Position numbers and translations under genes: made by a program | Notes under the pieces: model-generated | What the model was told of the DNA's origin: nothing | The model's database searches: none | The model's input: the letters and a program-made list of their open reading frames with translations, nothing else | Shown here: in pieces, positions 51,122-59,503 of the stretch | Layout: every line of letters starts with the position of its first letter | Position numbering within the stretch: the stretch's first letter is position 1 | Assembly (NCBI GenBank): GCA_017445585.1 | Contig: JAFSTX010000080.1 | Coordinates: forward strand, 18,943 to 82,942 | Direction: 5' to 3' | Source: Lachnospiraceae bacterium | Lineage (GTDB): Bacteria; Bacillota; Clostridia; Lachnospirales; Lachnospiraceae | DNA: 64,000 nt

Positions 51122-51448
51122 CTATTCTTTCAGTTCGGTAACCTCTCCGCTCTTCGCGTCGACCTTGTAGAGAAACTCTGTCCCATCATGAACAAAAGTG
51201 ATTTCAAACCATGCTGTGCCGTTTTCTGTCTCGAAATCGCTGTCAAGATCCGTAACCTGATCGGTGCTCAGCCCGGTTTTTTCCATAACGGCAGCTATGG
51301 CGTCCGGACGGCTCAGATAGTTTTCTTTGTACTGCTGTACCATCAGGTATACCACGAGCAGTTCAAAAAGAAGCAGGATAATCAGAAAAGTGCAGATTGT
51401 CTTCCTGTTCTTGATTATAAACTGTACTGTAGGGTTGCTTTTATTCAT
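51122..51448 (-). CDS. Membrane-anchored PepSY-domain protein
   Basis: 108 residues. An N-terminal membrane helix (about 15-37, TICTFLIILLLFELLVVYLM) is followed by a PepSY-like domain outside the membrane: AIAAVMEKTGLSTDQVTDLDSDFETENGTAWFEI, then VDAKSGEV. Such domains are thought to inhibit or tune proteases near the cell surface. It is the last gene of the glmM group, 10 bases after the GlmU-like gene. Confidence 0.8.
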   Translation of the reverse strand: MNKSNPTVQFIIKNRKTICTFLIILLLFELLVVYLMVQQYKENYLSRPDAIAAVMEKTGLSTDQVTDLDSDFETENGTAWFEITFVHDGTEFLYKVDAKSGEVTELKE

Positions 51449-51458
51449 GATCTCTCCG

Positions 51459-52127
51459 TCACTGCTGCCTGCGCAGAATGATGTCGTTCTTGTCTTTATA
51501 GATATGATCTTCCGGAACTATTCCGCGCACGCAGGAGGTAGGATAGACGCTCGCCCTGCGTCCGATAACCGTACCGGGGTTCAGGACGCTGTTGCAGCCC
51601 ACATCGGCGAAATCGCCCATAAAGGCGCCCACCTTGCGTCTGTCTGTCGGCAGATCCTCTCCTTCGTTGTGGATGACGACGTTTTTGTTGTCTGCCTTGA
51701 CGTTGCTCGTGACGGCTCCGGCGCCGAGATGTGCGTGATATCCGAGTATGGCGTCGCCGACGTAATTGTAATGAGGCACCTGAACATGGTCAAAGAGTAT
51801 TACATTCTTGAGCTCTGTGGAATTACCTACTACGCAGTCCTCTCCCACCAGCGCGCTCCCGCGGATAAAAGCTCCAGGGCGAACCTGGGTCTTGTGGCCT
51901 ATGATGCACGGTCCCTTGATATATGCGGTAGGATAGACCTCCGCGTCCTTTGCCACCCAAATATCCTCGGCTATCCTGTCGTACTCGTCCTCGGGAAGAG
52001 AGGCTCCGAGCCTAATGATCTCGTCGGATATACCCGCGAGCGCTTCCCATGGATAGGTAAATGACGCCACGTAATCTCCGGCTATAGAATGAGAAAAATC
52101 ATAAAGATCGTTTACAGTAAGCTTCAT
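51459..52127 (-). CDS. Left-handed beta-helix protein, GlmU C-terminal-like
   Basis: 222 residues from ATG 52127, which follows GGAGG inside glmM; the upstream frame to 52196 is a read-in. Hexapeptide-repeat coils (IWVAKDAEVYPTAYIKGPCIIG, AFIRGSALVG, AILGYHAHLGAGAVTSN) match the acetyltransferase half of GlmU. No nucleotidyltransferase domain is present. The position right after glmM, overlapping by ATGA, suggests a role with GlcN-1-phosphate, such as acetylation or sugar-nucleotide formation with a separate partner. Alternatively it acts on another sugar. Confidence 0.8.
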   Translation of the reverse strand: MKLTVNDLYDFSHSIAGDYVASFTYPWEALAGISDEIIRLGASLPEDEYDRIAEDIWVAKDAEVYPTAYIKGPCIIGHKTQVRPGAFIRGSALVGEDCVVGNSTELKNVILFDHVQVPHYNYVGDAILGYHAHLGAGAVTSNVKADNKNVVIHNEGEDLPTDRRKVGAFMGDFADVGCNSVLNPGTVIGRRASVYPTSCVRGIVPEDHIYKDKNDIILRRQQ

Positions 52128-53488
52128 TTGCGTACCTCCAGAAGATGTCCCGACTCTTCCATGGCTTTGATGATATGGTCGACCTGCTTCTCGCACTCCT
52201 CGTGTGTGCTTGCCTCGCTCATGACGCGCAGTACCGGCTCAGTACCGCTCTTGCGCAGCAGGACGCGTCCCGTCTCGCCAAGAGCTCTCGTGCACTCGTC
52301 CACAGCCTCCGATACGGCTCGGTCGGCCAGAGTAGCGTCCTTGTCGTCGACTACGACGTTCTTGAGGACCTGAGGATACATGGTAACTCCCGATGCCAGT
52401 ACGCTGAGTGGCAGGTGGGTTTCGATCATGATATTCATGACCATAAGGGCAGTGATGAGTCCGTCACCCGTACGGGCGTATTTACGGAAAATGATATGTC
52501 CGGACTGCTCTCCGCCTATCATATAGTCGTTCTCTTTCATATTCTCGTATACGTAACGGTCTCCTACTGCGGTCTTTTCGTATCCGATTCCGAGCTCGTC
52601 GAGGGCCTTGTACAGACCGAAGTTAGACATGATAGTGGTGACTATTCGGTTATCCTTGAGCTGGTCTCTGGATTTGAAGTATTTGGCGCAGATATACATG
52701 ATCTTGTCGCCGTTCACGACCTCTCCGTTCTCATCGACAGCCAGGCATCTGTCGGCATCTCCGTCAAATGCAAAGCCCACTTCGGAGCCGGACTCCACGA
52801 CAAATCTCTGCAGACCCTCGATGTGTGTAGAACCTGCATCTTTGTTAATATTTAGTCCGTCAGGAGTGTTGTTTATGATATTTGTCTTGGCGCCGAGGGC
52901 GTTAAATGTGGCGCCGGCTATCATCCAGGCGCTGCCGTTAGCGCAGTCGAGAGCCACACGGGTATTTTCAAAGGATCTGGTGGGAAGGCTGGTGAGATAG
53001 CCTATATAGCGATTTCTGCCGGAATAGAAGTCGATTGTACATCCGATACCTTCTCTTACCGCAAACGGGAGTTCCGGGATCAGACCGTCGATGTATTTTT
53101 CGATCTCATCCTGGAGAGCATCCTCCATCTTCTCTCCGTTGCCGTTGAGGAGCTTGATGCCGTTGTCATAATAGGGGTTGTGACTGGCAGAGATCATCAC
53201 TCCGCAGTCAAACTGCTCGACTCTCGTGATATAACTCACGCAGGGAGTAGTCGTAACGTGAAGCAGGTATGCGTCTCCGCCGCTGGCGGTGATGCCTGCG
53301 GATAGGGCGTTCTCATACATATAGGATGAGCGCCTCGTATCCTTGCCGATAACGATCCTGGCCTTACTGCCGCTGTGAAGGCGTCCGTAGTACCAGCCGA
53401 GAAAACGGCCGGTCTTAAAAGCGTGTTCGGCGGTAAGGACTACGCCTGACTCACCTCTGAATCCGTCTGTTCCGAAATACTTTCCCAT
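52124..53488 (-). CDS. glmM: Phosphoglucosamine mutase
   Basis: 454 residues. GTDGFRGESG start, active-site phosphoserine loop MISASHNPYYDNGIK, metal-binding DGDADR, sugar-binding GGEQSGH, and RKSGTEPVLRVM phosphate clamp. It converts glucosamine 6-phosphate to 1-phosphate for UDP-GlcNAc and peptidoglycan. It overlaps the GlmU-like gene by 4 bases. Confidence 0.96.
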   Translation of the reverse strand: MGKYFGTDGFRGESGVVLTAEHAFKTGRFLGWYYGRLHSGSKARIVIGKDTRRSSYMYENALSAGITASGGDAYLLHVTTTPCVSYITRVEQFDCGVMISASHNPYYDNGIKLLNGNGEKMEDALQDEIEKYIDGLIPELPFAVREGIGCTIDFYSGRNRYIGYLTSLPTRSFENTRVALDCANGSAWMIAGATFNALGAKTNIINNTPDGLNINKDAGSTHIEGLQRFVVESGSEVGFAFDGDADRCLAVDENGEVVNGDKIMYICAKYFKSRDQLKDNRIVTTIMSNFGLYKALDELGIGYEKTAVGDRYVYENMKENDYMIGGEQSGHIIFRKYARTGDGLITALMVMNIMIETHLPLSVLASGVTMYPQVLKNVVVDDKDATLADRAVSEAVDECTRALGETGRVLLRKSGTEPVLRVMSEASTHEECEKQVDHIIKAMEESGHLLEVRK

Positions 53489-53530
53489 AGTAAACTTCCT
53501 TTCAGTAAAAAAACAACCTGATGATGAGGA

Positions 53531-54169
53531 CTAACTGTTTTTCAGGATTCTGTCCTGATGATCGATAAAATCCAGTATCAGCTCGACGGCGCCTTCGTAT
53601 CCGGTGCGTGAGCTGTTGATGCAGAGGTCATAGGTCGCGGCTGCTCCCCACTGCTTGTTTGAGAAGTAGTTATAGTAATCCGCTCTTTTCTTGTCCTGCT
53701 TTGCGATAAAATCGAGCGCTTTGTCCTTTGTCATATTGTTAAGGCGGCAGCAGTAATCGACCTTATCAGTGACATCAGCGGTGACAAAGACAGAAGTGAC
53801 ATTCGGATAGTCATGCAGGGCATAATCGGCACAGCGTCCGACTATGACGCAGGACTCTTCCTTTGCCAGATGCTGGATCGTCTCGAACTGAGCGAGAAAG
53901 ACCTTCTGGTGGAGAGGAGTATCCATAAAACCGGCCATCGACGGGCCGATCGATCTGACATCCATCACAAGTGAATAGAAAAAGCTGCTGACAGGCGATT
54001 CGTCATGAGTCTCCATGACCTCTTCACACAATCCGCTCTTTTTGGCGGCCAGAGTGATCAGCTCCTTATCGTAGCATTTTACACCGAGCCGCTCGGCAAG
54101 CATGCGCCCGATATCGTGACCGCCGCTGCCGTATTCTCTGCCTATTGTAATGACTTTGTTCCCGTACAT
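53531..54169 (-). CDS. Cytidylate kinase-like protein
   Basis: 212 residues. ITIGREYGSGGHDIGRMLAERLG is the P-loop form (GxGGxxI) of the cytidylate kinase-like (Cytidylate_kin2) family, distinct from true Cmk. SCVIVGRCADYAL and KADYYNYFSNKQWG-type residues follow. The family is common in Clostridia and Bacteroidales and its substrate is not established. It has its own promoter and lies between rluD and glmM. Confidence 0.85.
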   Translation of the reverse strand: MYGNKVITIGREYGSGGHDIGRMLAERLGVKCYDKELITLAAKKSGLCEEVMETHDESPVSSFFYSLVMDVRSIGPSMAGFMDTPLHQKVFLAQFETIQHLAKEESCVIVGRCADYALHDYPNVTSVFVTADVTDKVDYCCRLNNMTKDKALDFIAKQDKKRADYYNYFSNKQWGAAATYDLCINSSRTGYEGAVELILDFIDHQDRILKNS

Positions 54170-54211
54170 CTGTACTCCTCCGTAGAGACTTATATGTATC
54201 AGCCGAAATAT

Positions 54212-54240
54212 ATTTTAATGCTTCTGTAATATATCCGCAA
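54212..54240 (-). promoter_or_regulatory. Promoter for the kinase-glmM group
   Basis: Minus strand TTGCGG (54235-54240), 17 bp, TAAAAT (54212-54217), 43 bases upstream of the kinase-like gene. Confidence 0.55.
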
Positions 54241-54267
54241 TAATTTTGTGTGATTTTTTTGTGTGAA

Positions 54268-55191
54268 TTATTCCCGGCTTCGCAAGCGCAGCGCACTGAG
54301 GATACCGGAAAAATACTCCGGAAGCGGTGCAGTAAACTCGATATACTGTCCTGTAGACGGATGAACCAGGCCTAGCACTCCGGCGTGCAGGACCTGGCCG
54401 TCTGTCCTGAACGGACAGGGTCTGTTGCCGTATACCGTATCTCCCATAAGCGGATGCGATATGCTGTCCATATGGACGCGGATCTGATGTGTACGTCCTG
54501 TCTCAAGTGCACACTCTATATATGTATATTTGTCAAAGGTCTCCAGTACGTGATAGTGTGTCACTGCACGTTTGCCGGCAGAGCGGTCTATAGCCATCTT
54601 CTGCCTGTTCGTGCGGCTCCTGGCTATAGGAGCATCCACCGTGCCGTCCTCGGTGACCGCTCCGCAGCATATGGCCTGATAGCGCCTCACAGCGCTGTGC
54701 TCGGCGAGCTGCAGTGCCACACTTCTGTGCGCGGAATCATTTTTGCACACTACTATCACGCCCGAAGTATCCTTATCTATACGGTGAACTATGCCGGGGC
54801 GAAGTATGCCGTTGATCCCCGACAGAGAGTTGCGGCAGTGCCAGAGAAGCCCGTTGACCAGAGTGTCCTCCATATGGCCGGGTGCCGGGTGGACTACGAG
54901 TCCCTTAGGCTTGTTAATGAAGATAAGATCGTCGTCCTCATAGAGAATATCCAGATCCATTTCGATCGGAGGGACGCACAGGGGCTGAGGCTCAGGCAGA
55001 TCTACAGCGATCTCGTCTCCAGGCGAGATGCGGTAATTTGCCTTGATCTGACGCTCATTGCAGCATACGAGCCCTTCGCGGATGAGCTTCTGGATATATG
55101 CTCTGGACAGATCATCGAGCACATAGGCCAGATACGCATCCACGCGCATACCGGCATCGTCAAAGTCCACAAAAAAAGTCTTAAGACTCAT
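54268..55191 (-). CDS. rluD: RluA/RluD family pseudouridine synthase
   Basis: 307 residues from ATG 55191. S4 RNA-binding domain about 15-75 (MRVDAYLAYVLDDLSRAYIQKLI), then the catalytic domain with RIDKDTSGVIVV (catalytic Asp, in HRIDKDTSG), and RTHQIRVHMDSISHPLMGD. It isomerises uridines in 23S rRNA or tRNA. The start overlaps the lspA end by 11 bases, the common lspA-rluD arrangement. Confidence 0.93.
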   Translation of the reverse strand: MSLKTFFVDFDDAGMRVDAYLAYVLDDLSRAYIQKLIREGLVCCNERQIKANYRISPGDEIAVDLPEPQPLCVPPIEMDLDILYEDDDLIFINKPKGLVVHPAPGHMEDTLVNGLLWHCRNSLSGINGILRPGIVHRIDKDTSGVIVVCKNDSAHRSVALQLAEHSAVRRYQAICCGAVTEDGTVDAPIARSRTNRQKMAIDRSAGKRAVTHYHVLETFDKYTYIECALETGRTHQIRVHMDSISHPLMGDTVYGNRPCPFRTDGQVLHAGVLGLVHPSTGQYIEFTAPLPEYFSGILSALRLRSRE

Positions 55192-55672
55192 TCTTACGGA
55201 ACCTCTTGAAATCATCCTCTCTGTACTTGAAGAGGATCAGTATGAGGGCCAGCACCGCCGACCAGCTGACGTAGATATCCGCGACGTTAAATACCGGGAA
55301 ATCTATGAGAGAAATATACATGAAATCCACTACATAGCCTCTGGCTATGCGGTCGATGAGATTGCCCACCGCGCCGGAGATAATGAAGATATCTATGATC
55401 CGGAGAGGCAGGAATCTGCGATCGTCCGGGATCCGGAAGTACAGCCAGATAAGTGCCAGGAGCGCCAGGAAAGTCACGATGATGAAAAAGATGCGCTGAT
55501 TCTGCAGCATACCGAAAGCCGCTCCGCGGTTCTCTGTATATCTAAGCTCAAAGACCCCGTCGATAATGACATGCGGGCCGCCCGCAAGGCCGGTCATGGC
55601 AAGTCTTTTGGTAAGCTGGTCGATCGCGACGAGTATCGTGCCGCACAGGATCAGGATAAAGCTTTTTCTCAT
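55181..55672 (-). CDS. lspA: Lipoprotein signal peptidase
   Basis: 163 residues, four membrane helices. Catalytic Asp pair in GAVGNLIDRIARGYVVDFM and FNVADIYVSWSAV. It cleaves prolipoproteins before the lipidated Cys, needed for the lipoproteins at 32742, 46997 and perhaps 59504. Followed by rluD. Confidence 0.95.
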   Translation of the reverse strand: MRKSFILILCGTILVAIDQLTKRLAMTGLAGGPHVIIDGVFELRYTENRGAAFGMLQNQRIFFIIVTFLALLALIWLYFRIPDDRRFLPLRIIDIFIISGAVGNLIDRIARGYVVDFMYISLIDFPVFNVADIYVSWSAVLALILILFKYREDDFKRFRKNES

Positions 55673-55683
55673 ATATATGCTCC

Positions 55684-55730
55684 AAAAAAGATAAGGACTG
55701 CAAAGTAAGATTATCCCCTGCAGTCCTTAT
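55684..55730 (-). terminator. sepF terminator
   Basis: ATAAGGACTGC and GCAGTCCTTAT pair across an 18-base loop; on the minus strand CTTTTTT follows. Confidence 0.88.
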
Positions 55731-55745
55731 TACTGATCATCGTTG

Positions 55746-56291
55746 TCAGATATTAACGGACAGACTGTCGCTCCCGCCGAATGCCCCGGCAAAATCTCCT
55801 GAGAGATCAATATTGCTGGGAGTGATGATAAAGATGTACTTTGAGATGCTCTGAAGATTACCGTTCATCGAGTAGCATGCGCCAGAAGAGAAATCAACAA
55901 TTCTCTGGGCTATGTCCAGATTCAGACCCTCCATGTTGATCACAACCGCCCTGCCGGAAAGCAGGATGTCGATGATCTCTCTGGAATCGCTGATGGAAGT
56001 GGGCTTGATCAGGCAGACCTCCATATTAGCGCGGTTCTTCATGGAGACTACGCTCGGCTGAGGCTTCTTTGAACGGAATACAGGCTTTCTGGAAGTCTCC
56101 TCCGCGGGCTCGTCATCATCGTCGAGTGCGAGCTCGGACTCAACCTTGGGTCTGCTTACGGGAGCAGACTTGCGGGTCTTGGGTTCTTCGGTATAATCGA
56201 GATCGTCGAACTCCTCGTCCGGCTCGAACTCCTCGTCGTCGTAATCATCGTTAAGCTTCATCGAATTCAGAAATTTATTAACAAATCCCAT
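55746..56291 (-). CDS. sepF: Cell division protein SepF
   Basis: 181 residues. The N-terminal MGFVNKFLNSMKLN is an amphipathic membrane anchor. A long acidic, disordered linker covers about 14-85. The DUF552 core follows (MEVCLIKPTSISDSREIIDILLSGRAVVINMEGLNLDIAQRIVDF...), which polymerises and tethers FtsZ. ATG 56291 follows GGGGTG. It has its own promoter and terminator. Confidence 0.93.
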   Translation of the reverse strand: MGFVNKFLNSMKLNDDYDDEEFEPDEEFDDLDYTEEPKTRKSAPVSRPKVESELALDDDDEPAEETSRKPVFRSKKPQPSVVSMKNRANMEVCLIKPTSISDSREIIDILLSGRAVVINMEGLNLDIAQRIVDFSSGACYSMNGNLQSISKYIFIITPSNIDLSGDFAGAFGGSDSLSVNI

Positions 56292-56329
56292 ATCGTCACC
56301 CCATTATAATTCAAAAATCACTTTTAGTT

Positions 56330-56358
56330 ATTATCCGATCTTTTGCCGTTTATGTCAA
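56330..56358 (-). promoter_or_regulatory. sepF promoter
   Basis: Minus strand TTGACA (56353-56358), 17 bp, GATAAT (56330-56335). An additional TATAAT lies nearer the gene. No terminator for alaS is visible in the 70-base gap, so read-through is possible. Confidence 0.6.
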
Positions 56359-56361
56359 TGA

Positions 56362-59007
56362 TTATTTGATCTGTGCAGCTACGGCTTCGGAGGCTTTCTT
56401 AAGCGCTGCCGCGATGCCCGAAGGGTCCTTGCCGCCGGCCTGGGCCATATTCGGACGTCCGCCGCCGCCACCGCCTATAAGCGGGGCGATCTCACGGATC
56501 AGATTACCTGCGTGCACTCCGGCCTTCATAGCATCCTCAGTGGCCGTGACTATCAGGTTCACTTTGCCGCCGGCTTCGGAAGCCAGTACCACCACGCCGC
56601 TGCCGAGCTTGTCTCTGAGCGCGTCGCCCTGATTGCGAAGCTCGTTCATATCCACGCCAGGCACGGAAACTGCCAGAAGTTTGATTCCTCCGATCTCCTG
56701 TACCTGATCCATAACGTTGCCGAGCGCATCCTTGGCCATGGCGCTCTTAAGTTTCTCATTTTCTGCGCTGAGTGCCTTGACCTCCGCCAGAAGCTGGGCT
56801 ATACGGGCAGCGAGACCTTCGGGATTAGTCTTGGCTGCCGCAGCGGCTTCGTTGAACTTGTGTTCTATCTCGGCATAGTGGGCAAGCAGGCCTGTAGATG
56901 TAAGTGCCTCGATACGCCTGACTCCGGCGGATACTCCCGCTTCCGAAATGATCCTGAAGCAGGAAATGACTCCCGTATGGTCTACGTGTGTTCCTCCGCA
57001 AAGCTCTCTGGAAAAATCCCCCATGCTGACCACACGGACCTTGTCACCGTATTTCTCTCCGAAGAGGGCCATGGCGCCGGTCTGCTTTGCCTCATCAAGG
57101 CTCATTATATCCGTGCTGACCTTCAGATCGGCAGCTATCTCCTCGTTTACGATCTCTTCCACTCTGGCGATCTCCTCGGCAGTCATGGCAGAGAAATGTG
57201 TGAAGTCAAAGCGAAGCCTGTTCTCATCCACGTCAGATCCAGCCTGCTCGACATGATTGCCGAGGACCATACGCAGAGCCTTCTGCAGCAGATGCGTTGC
57301 GCTGTGATTCTTGGCGGTAGCTTCTCTTCTGGCCTTATCTACGCTCAGCGTTACGGTATCGCCCTCTTTGAACATACCGGAGACGACACGGCCGACATGA
57401 CCGATCTTGCCTCCGAGAAGCTTGATCACGTCGCTTACTTCAAATACAGAATCACCGGCCGTGATAAGGCCCGTATCGGCATGCTGTCCGCCGCTCGTAG
57501 CATAGAAGGGCGTCTCGTCGGTAAAGATCGTACCGATCTGTCCATCGGTAAGGGCCTCTACTATCTCGTCCTCGGTAGTAAGTACCGTGATGCGGGAAGT
57601 ATCCTCAAGTCTGTCGTAACCGGTGAACTTAGATGTGATCGAAGGATCGATAGACTGATATACGGTCACGTCTGCTCCCATATAGTTAGTAGTCTTGCGT
57701 GCAGCGCGGGCTGTCTGACGCTGGTTCTCCATGCAGGCGGCAAAGCCTTCTTCATCGACCTCAAAATCCTTTTCTTCGAGGATCTCTTTGGTCAGGTCCA
57801 GAGGAAAACCGTAAGTATCATACAGTCTGAACGCGTCCTCGCCTGGAAGCTTTTTGCTGCCTGCGGCGGCCATCTTTTCCTCAAGCTCCGAAAGGATGCT
57901 CAGGCCCTGATCGATAGTCTTGTTGAATTTCTCCTCTTCCTCGTTTATGACCTTGAAGATAAAGTCGGATTTCTCCTGAAGCTCGGGATAACCGTCTCTG
58001 GACACCTCGATCACTTTCTTACTGAGCTTTGACAAAAAGCTGCCCTCTATGCCGAGCATCCTGCCGTGACGGGCGGCCCTGCGCAGCAGCCTGCGGAGGA
58101 CATAGCCTCTGCCTTCGTTCGAAGGCATGATACCGTCGGACACCATAAAGGTCACGCTGCGGATATGATCCGTGATAAGTCTGAGGCTTATATCCTTCTT
58201 TTCATCGTCGTTGTAACGTACTCCGGCAAGGCTTGCGACTTCGTCAAGAAGCGCTTTGATAGTATCTACGCTGAATATGGAATCAACGTTCTGAACCACC
58301 ACTGCAAGGCGCTCAAGACCCATGCCGGTATCGATATTCTTATTGGCAAGCTCGGTATAGTTGCCTTTTCCGTCGCCGTCGAACTGTGTGAATACGTTGT
58401 TCCAGATCTCCATATAGCGGTCGCAGTCGCAGCCTACCGTGCAGGTGGGCTTGCCGCAGCCGTATTCCTCTCCGCGGTCATAGTAGACCTCTGAACAGGG
58501 TCCGCAGGGACCTGCTCCGTGCTCCCAGAAGTTGTCTTCTTTGCCGAAACGGAAGATACGCTCGGCCGGGATGCCGATCTGCTTGTTCCAGATCTCGAAT
58601 GCCTCGTCGTCATCCTTGTAAATGGAGGGATAAAGCCTGTCGGGCTCGAGACCGACCACTTCGGTCAGGAATTCCCAGGTCCAGGCCAGAGATTCCTTCT
58701 TGAAATAATCTCCGAAGGAGAAGTTGCCGAGCATCTCAAAGAAGGTGCCGTGGCGCGCAGTCTTGCCGACATTCTCGATATCGCCTGTGCGGATACATTT
58801 CTGGCAGGTCGCCATACGTCTGTTCGGAGGGATCTCCTGTCCGGTAAAGTAAGGCTTAAGAGGCGCCATGCCTGCCGGGATCAGAAGAACCGAATTGTCA
58901 TTATGAGGGACCAGCGAATAGCTGCCCCTTGCCAGATGTCCCTTGCTTGCGAAGAAATCCAGGAACATCTTACGAAGTTCGTTTACACCGTAGTAACGCT
59001 TTGCCAT
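56362..59007 (-). CDS. alaS: Alanine-tRNA ligase
   Basis: 881 residues, full length. Class II catalytic core about 1-440 (FLDFFASKGH, ATCQKCIRTGDIENVGKTARHGTFFEMLGNFSFGDYFK, DTGMGLERL), editing domain about 560-710 with zinc ligands in NHSATHLL and ELCGGTHVDHTG, and the C-Ala domain with GGGGGGRPNMAQAGG. It charges tRNA-Ala, the same tRNA that RqcH uses for alanine tailing. It is one base after rnhA (TAATATG), so it lacks its own leader or T-box. Confidence 0.97.
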   Translation of the reverse strand: MAKRYYGVNELRKMFLDFFASKGHLARGSYSLVPHNDNSVLLIPAGMAPLKPYFTGQEIPPNRRMATCQKCIRTGDIENVGKTARHGTFFEMLGNFSFGDYFKKESLAWTWEFLTEVVGLEPDRLYPSIYKDDDEAFEIWNKQIGIPAERIFRFGKEDNFWEHGAGPCGPCSEVYYDRGEEYGCGKPTCTVGCDCDRYMEIWNNVFTQFDGDGKGNYTELANKNIDTGMGLERLAVVVQNVDSIFSVDTIKALLDEVASLAGVRYNDDEKKDISLRLITDHIRSVTFMVSDGIMPSNEGRGYVLRRLLRRAARHGRMLGIEGSFLSKLSKKVIEVSRDGYPELQEKSDFIFKVINEEEEKFNKTIDQGLSILSELEEKMAAAGSKKLPGEDAFRLYDTYGFPLDLTKEILEEKDFEVDEEGFAACMENQRQTARAARKTTNYMGADVTVYQSIDPSITSKFTGYDRLEDTSRITVLTTEDEIVEALTDGQIGTIFTDETPFYATSGGQHADTGLITAGDSVFEVSDVIKLLGGKIGHVGRVVSGMFKEGDTVTLSVDKARREATAKNHSATHLLQKALRMVLGNHVEQAGSDVDENRLRFDFTHFSAMTAEEIARVEEIVNEEIAADLKVSTDIMSLDEAKQTGAMALFGEKYGDKVRVVSMGDFSRELCGGTHVDHTGVISCFRIISEAGVSAGVRRIEALTSTGLLAHYAEIEHKFNEAAAAAKTNPEGLAARIAQLLAEVKALSAENEKLKSAMAKDALGNVMDQVQEIGGIKLLAVSVPGVDMNELRNQGDALRDKLGSGVVVLASEAGGKVNLIVTATEDAMKAGVHAGNLIREIAPLIGGGGGGRPNMAQAGGKDPSGIAAALKKASEAVAAQIK

Positions 59008-59008
59008 A

Positions 59009-59491
59009 TTAAATATCCTCCCAAATAGTATCTTCTATCAGATCATCGCCATCGGCTGCAGCCGTGGCGAGTTTGTCGCACCGTTCATTCTCCGTATGGC
59101 CCGCATGGCCCTTGACCCAGACCCAGGTCACGCTGTGAGGACCCGCGGCCTTGAGCAGTCTTTTCCAGAGATCTATGTTCTTGACGGGGTCCCTGCCCCT
59201 CTTCCATCCGGCGGCTATCCACTTTGTGATCCACCCCTCGTTAAAAGCGTTCGTCAGATAAGCCGAATCGGAAGTCAAAGTAACCTTGCACGGACGGTTC
59301 AGGGCTTCGAGAGCAGCTATCGCCGCCATCAGTTCCATACGGTTATTTGTGGTTCTGACATAGCCCTGAGACAGTTCTTTCTCATGGACGCTGCCCGACG
59401 GATCCACATATCTGATCACAGCTCCAAAGCCGCCGGGACCGTCGGGATTGCCTCTGGCAGATCCGTCGGTAAATATGTCAACCTTAGTCAT
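59009..59491 (-). CDS. rnhA: Ribonuclease HI
   Basis: 160 residues. Catalytic carboxylates in [18 protein letters not shown] (Asp), [13 protein letters not shown] (Glu), LTSDSAYL (Asp) and the final [11 protein letters not shown] (Asp), with the [10 protein letters not shown] basic handle and [10 protein letters not shown] loop. It degrades RNA of RNA-DNA hybrids. It lies between the plsY fusion and alaS in the der operon. Confidence 0.96.
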   Translation of the reverse strand: MTKVDIFTDGSARGNPDGPGGFGAVIRYVDPSGSVHEKELSQGYVRTTNNRMELMAAIAALEALNRPCKVTLTSDSAYLTNAFNEGWITKWIAAGWKRGRDPVKNIDLWKRLLKAAGPHSVTWVWVKGHAGHTENERCDKLATAAADGDDLIEDTIWEDI

Positions 59492-59503
59492 ATACAGCCT
59501 CCG

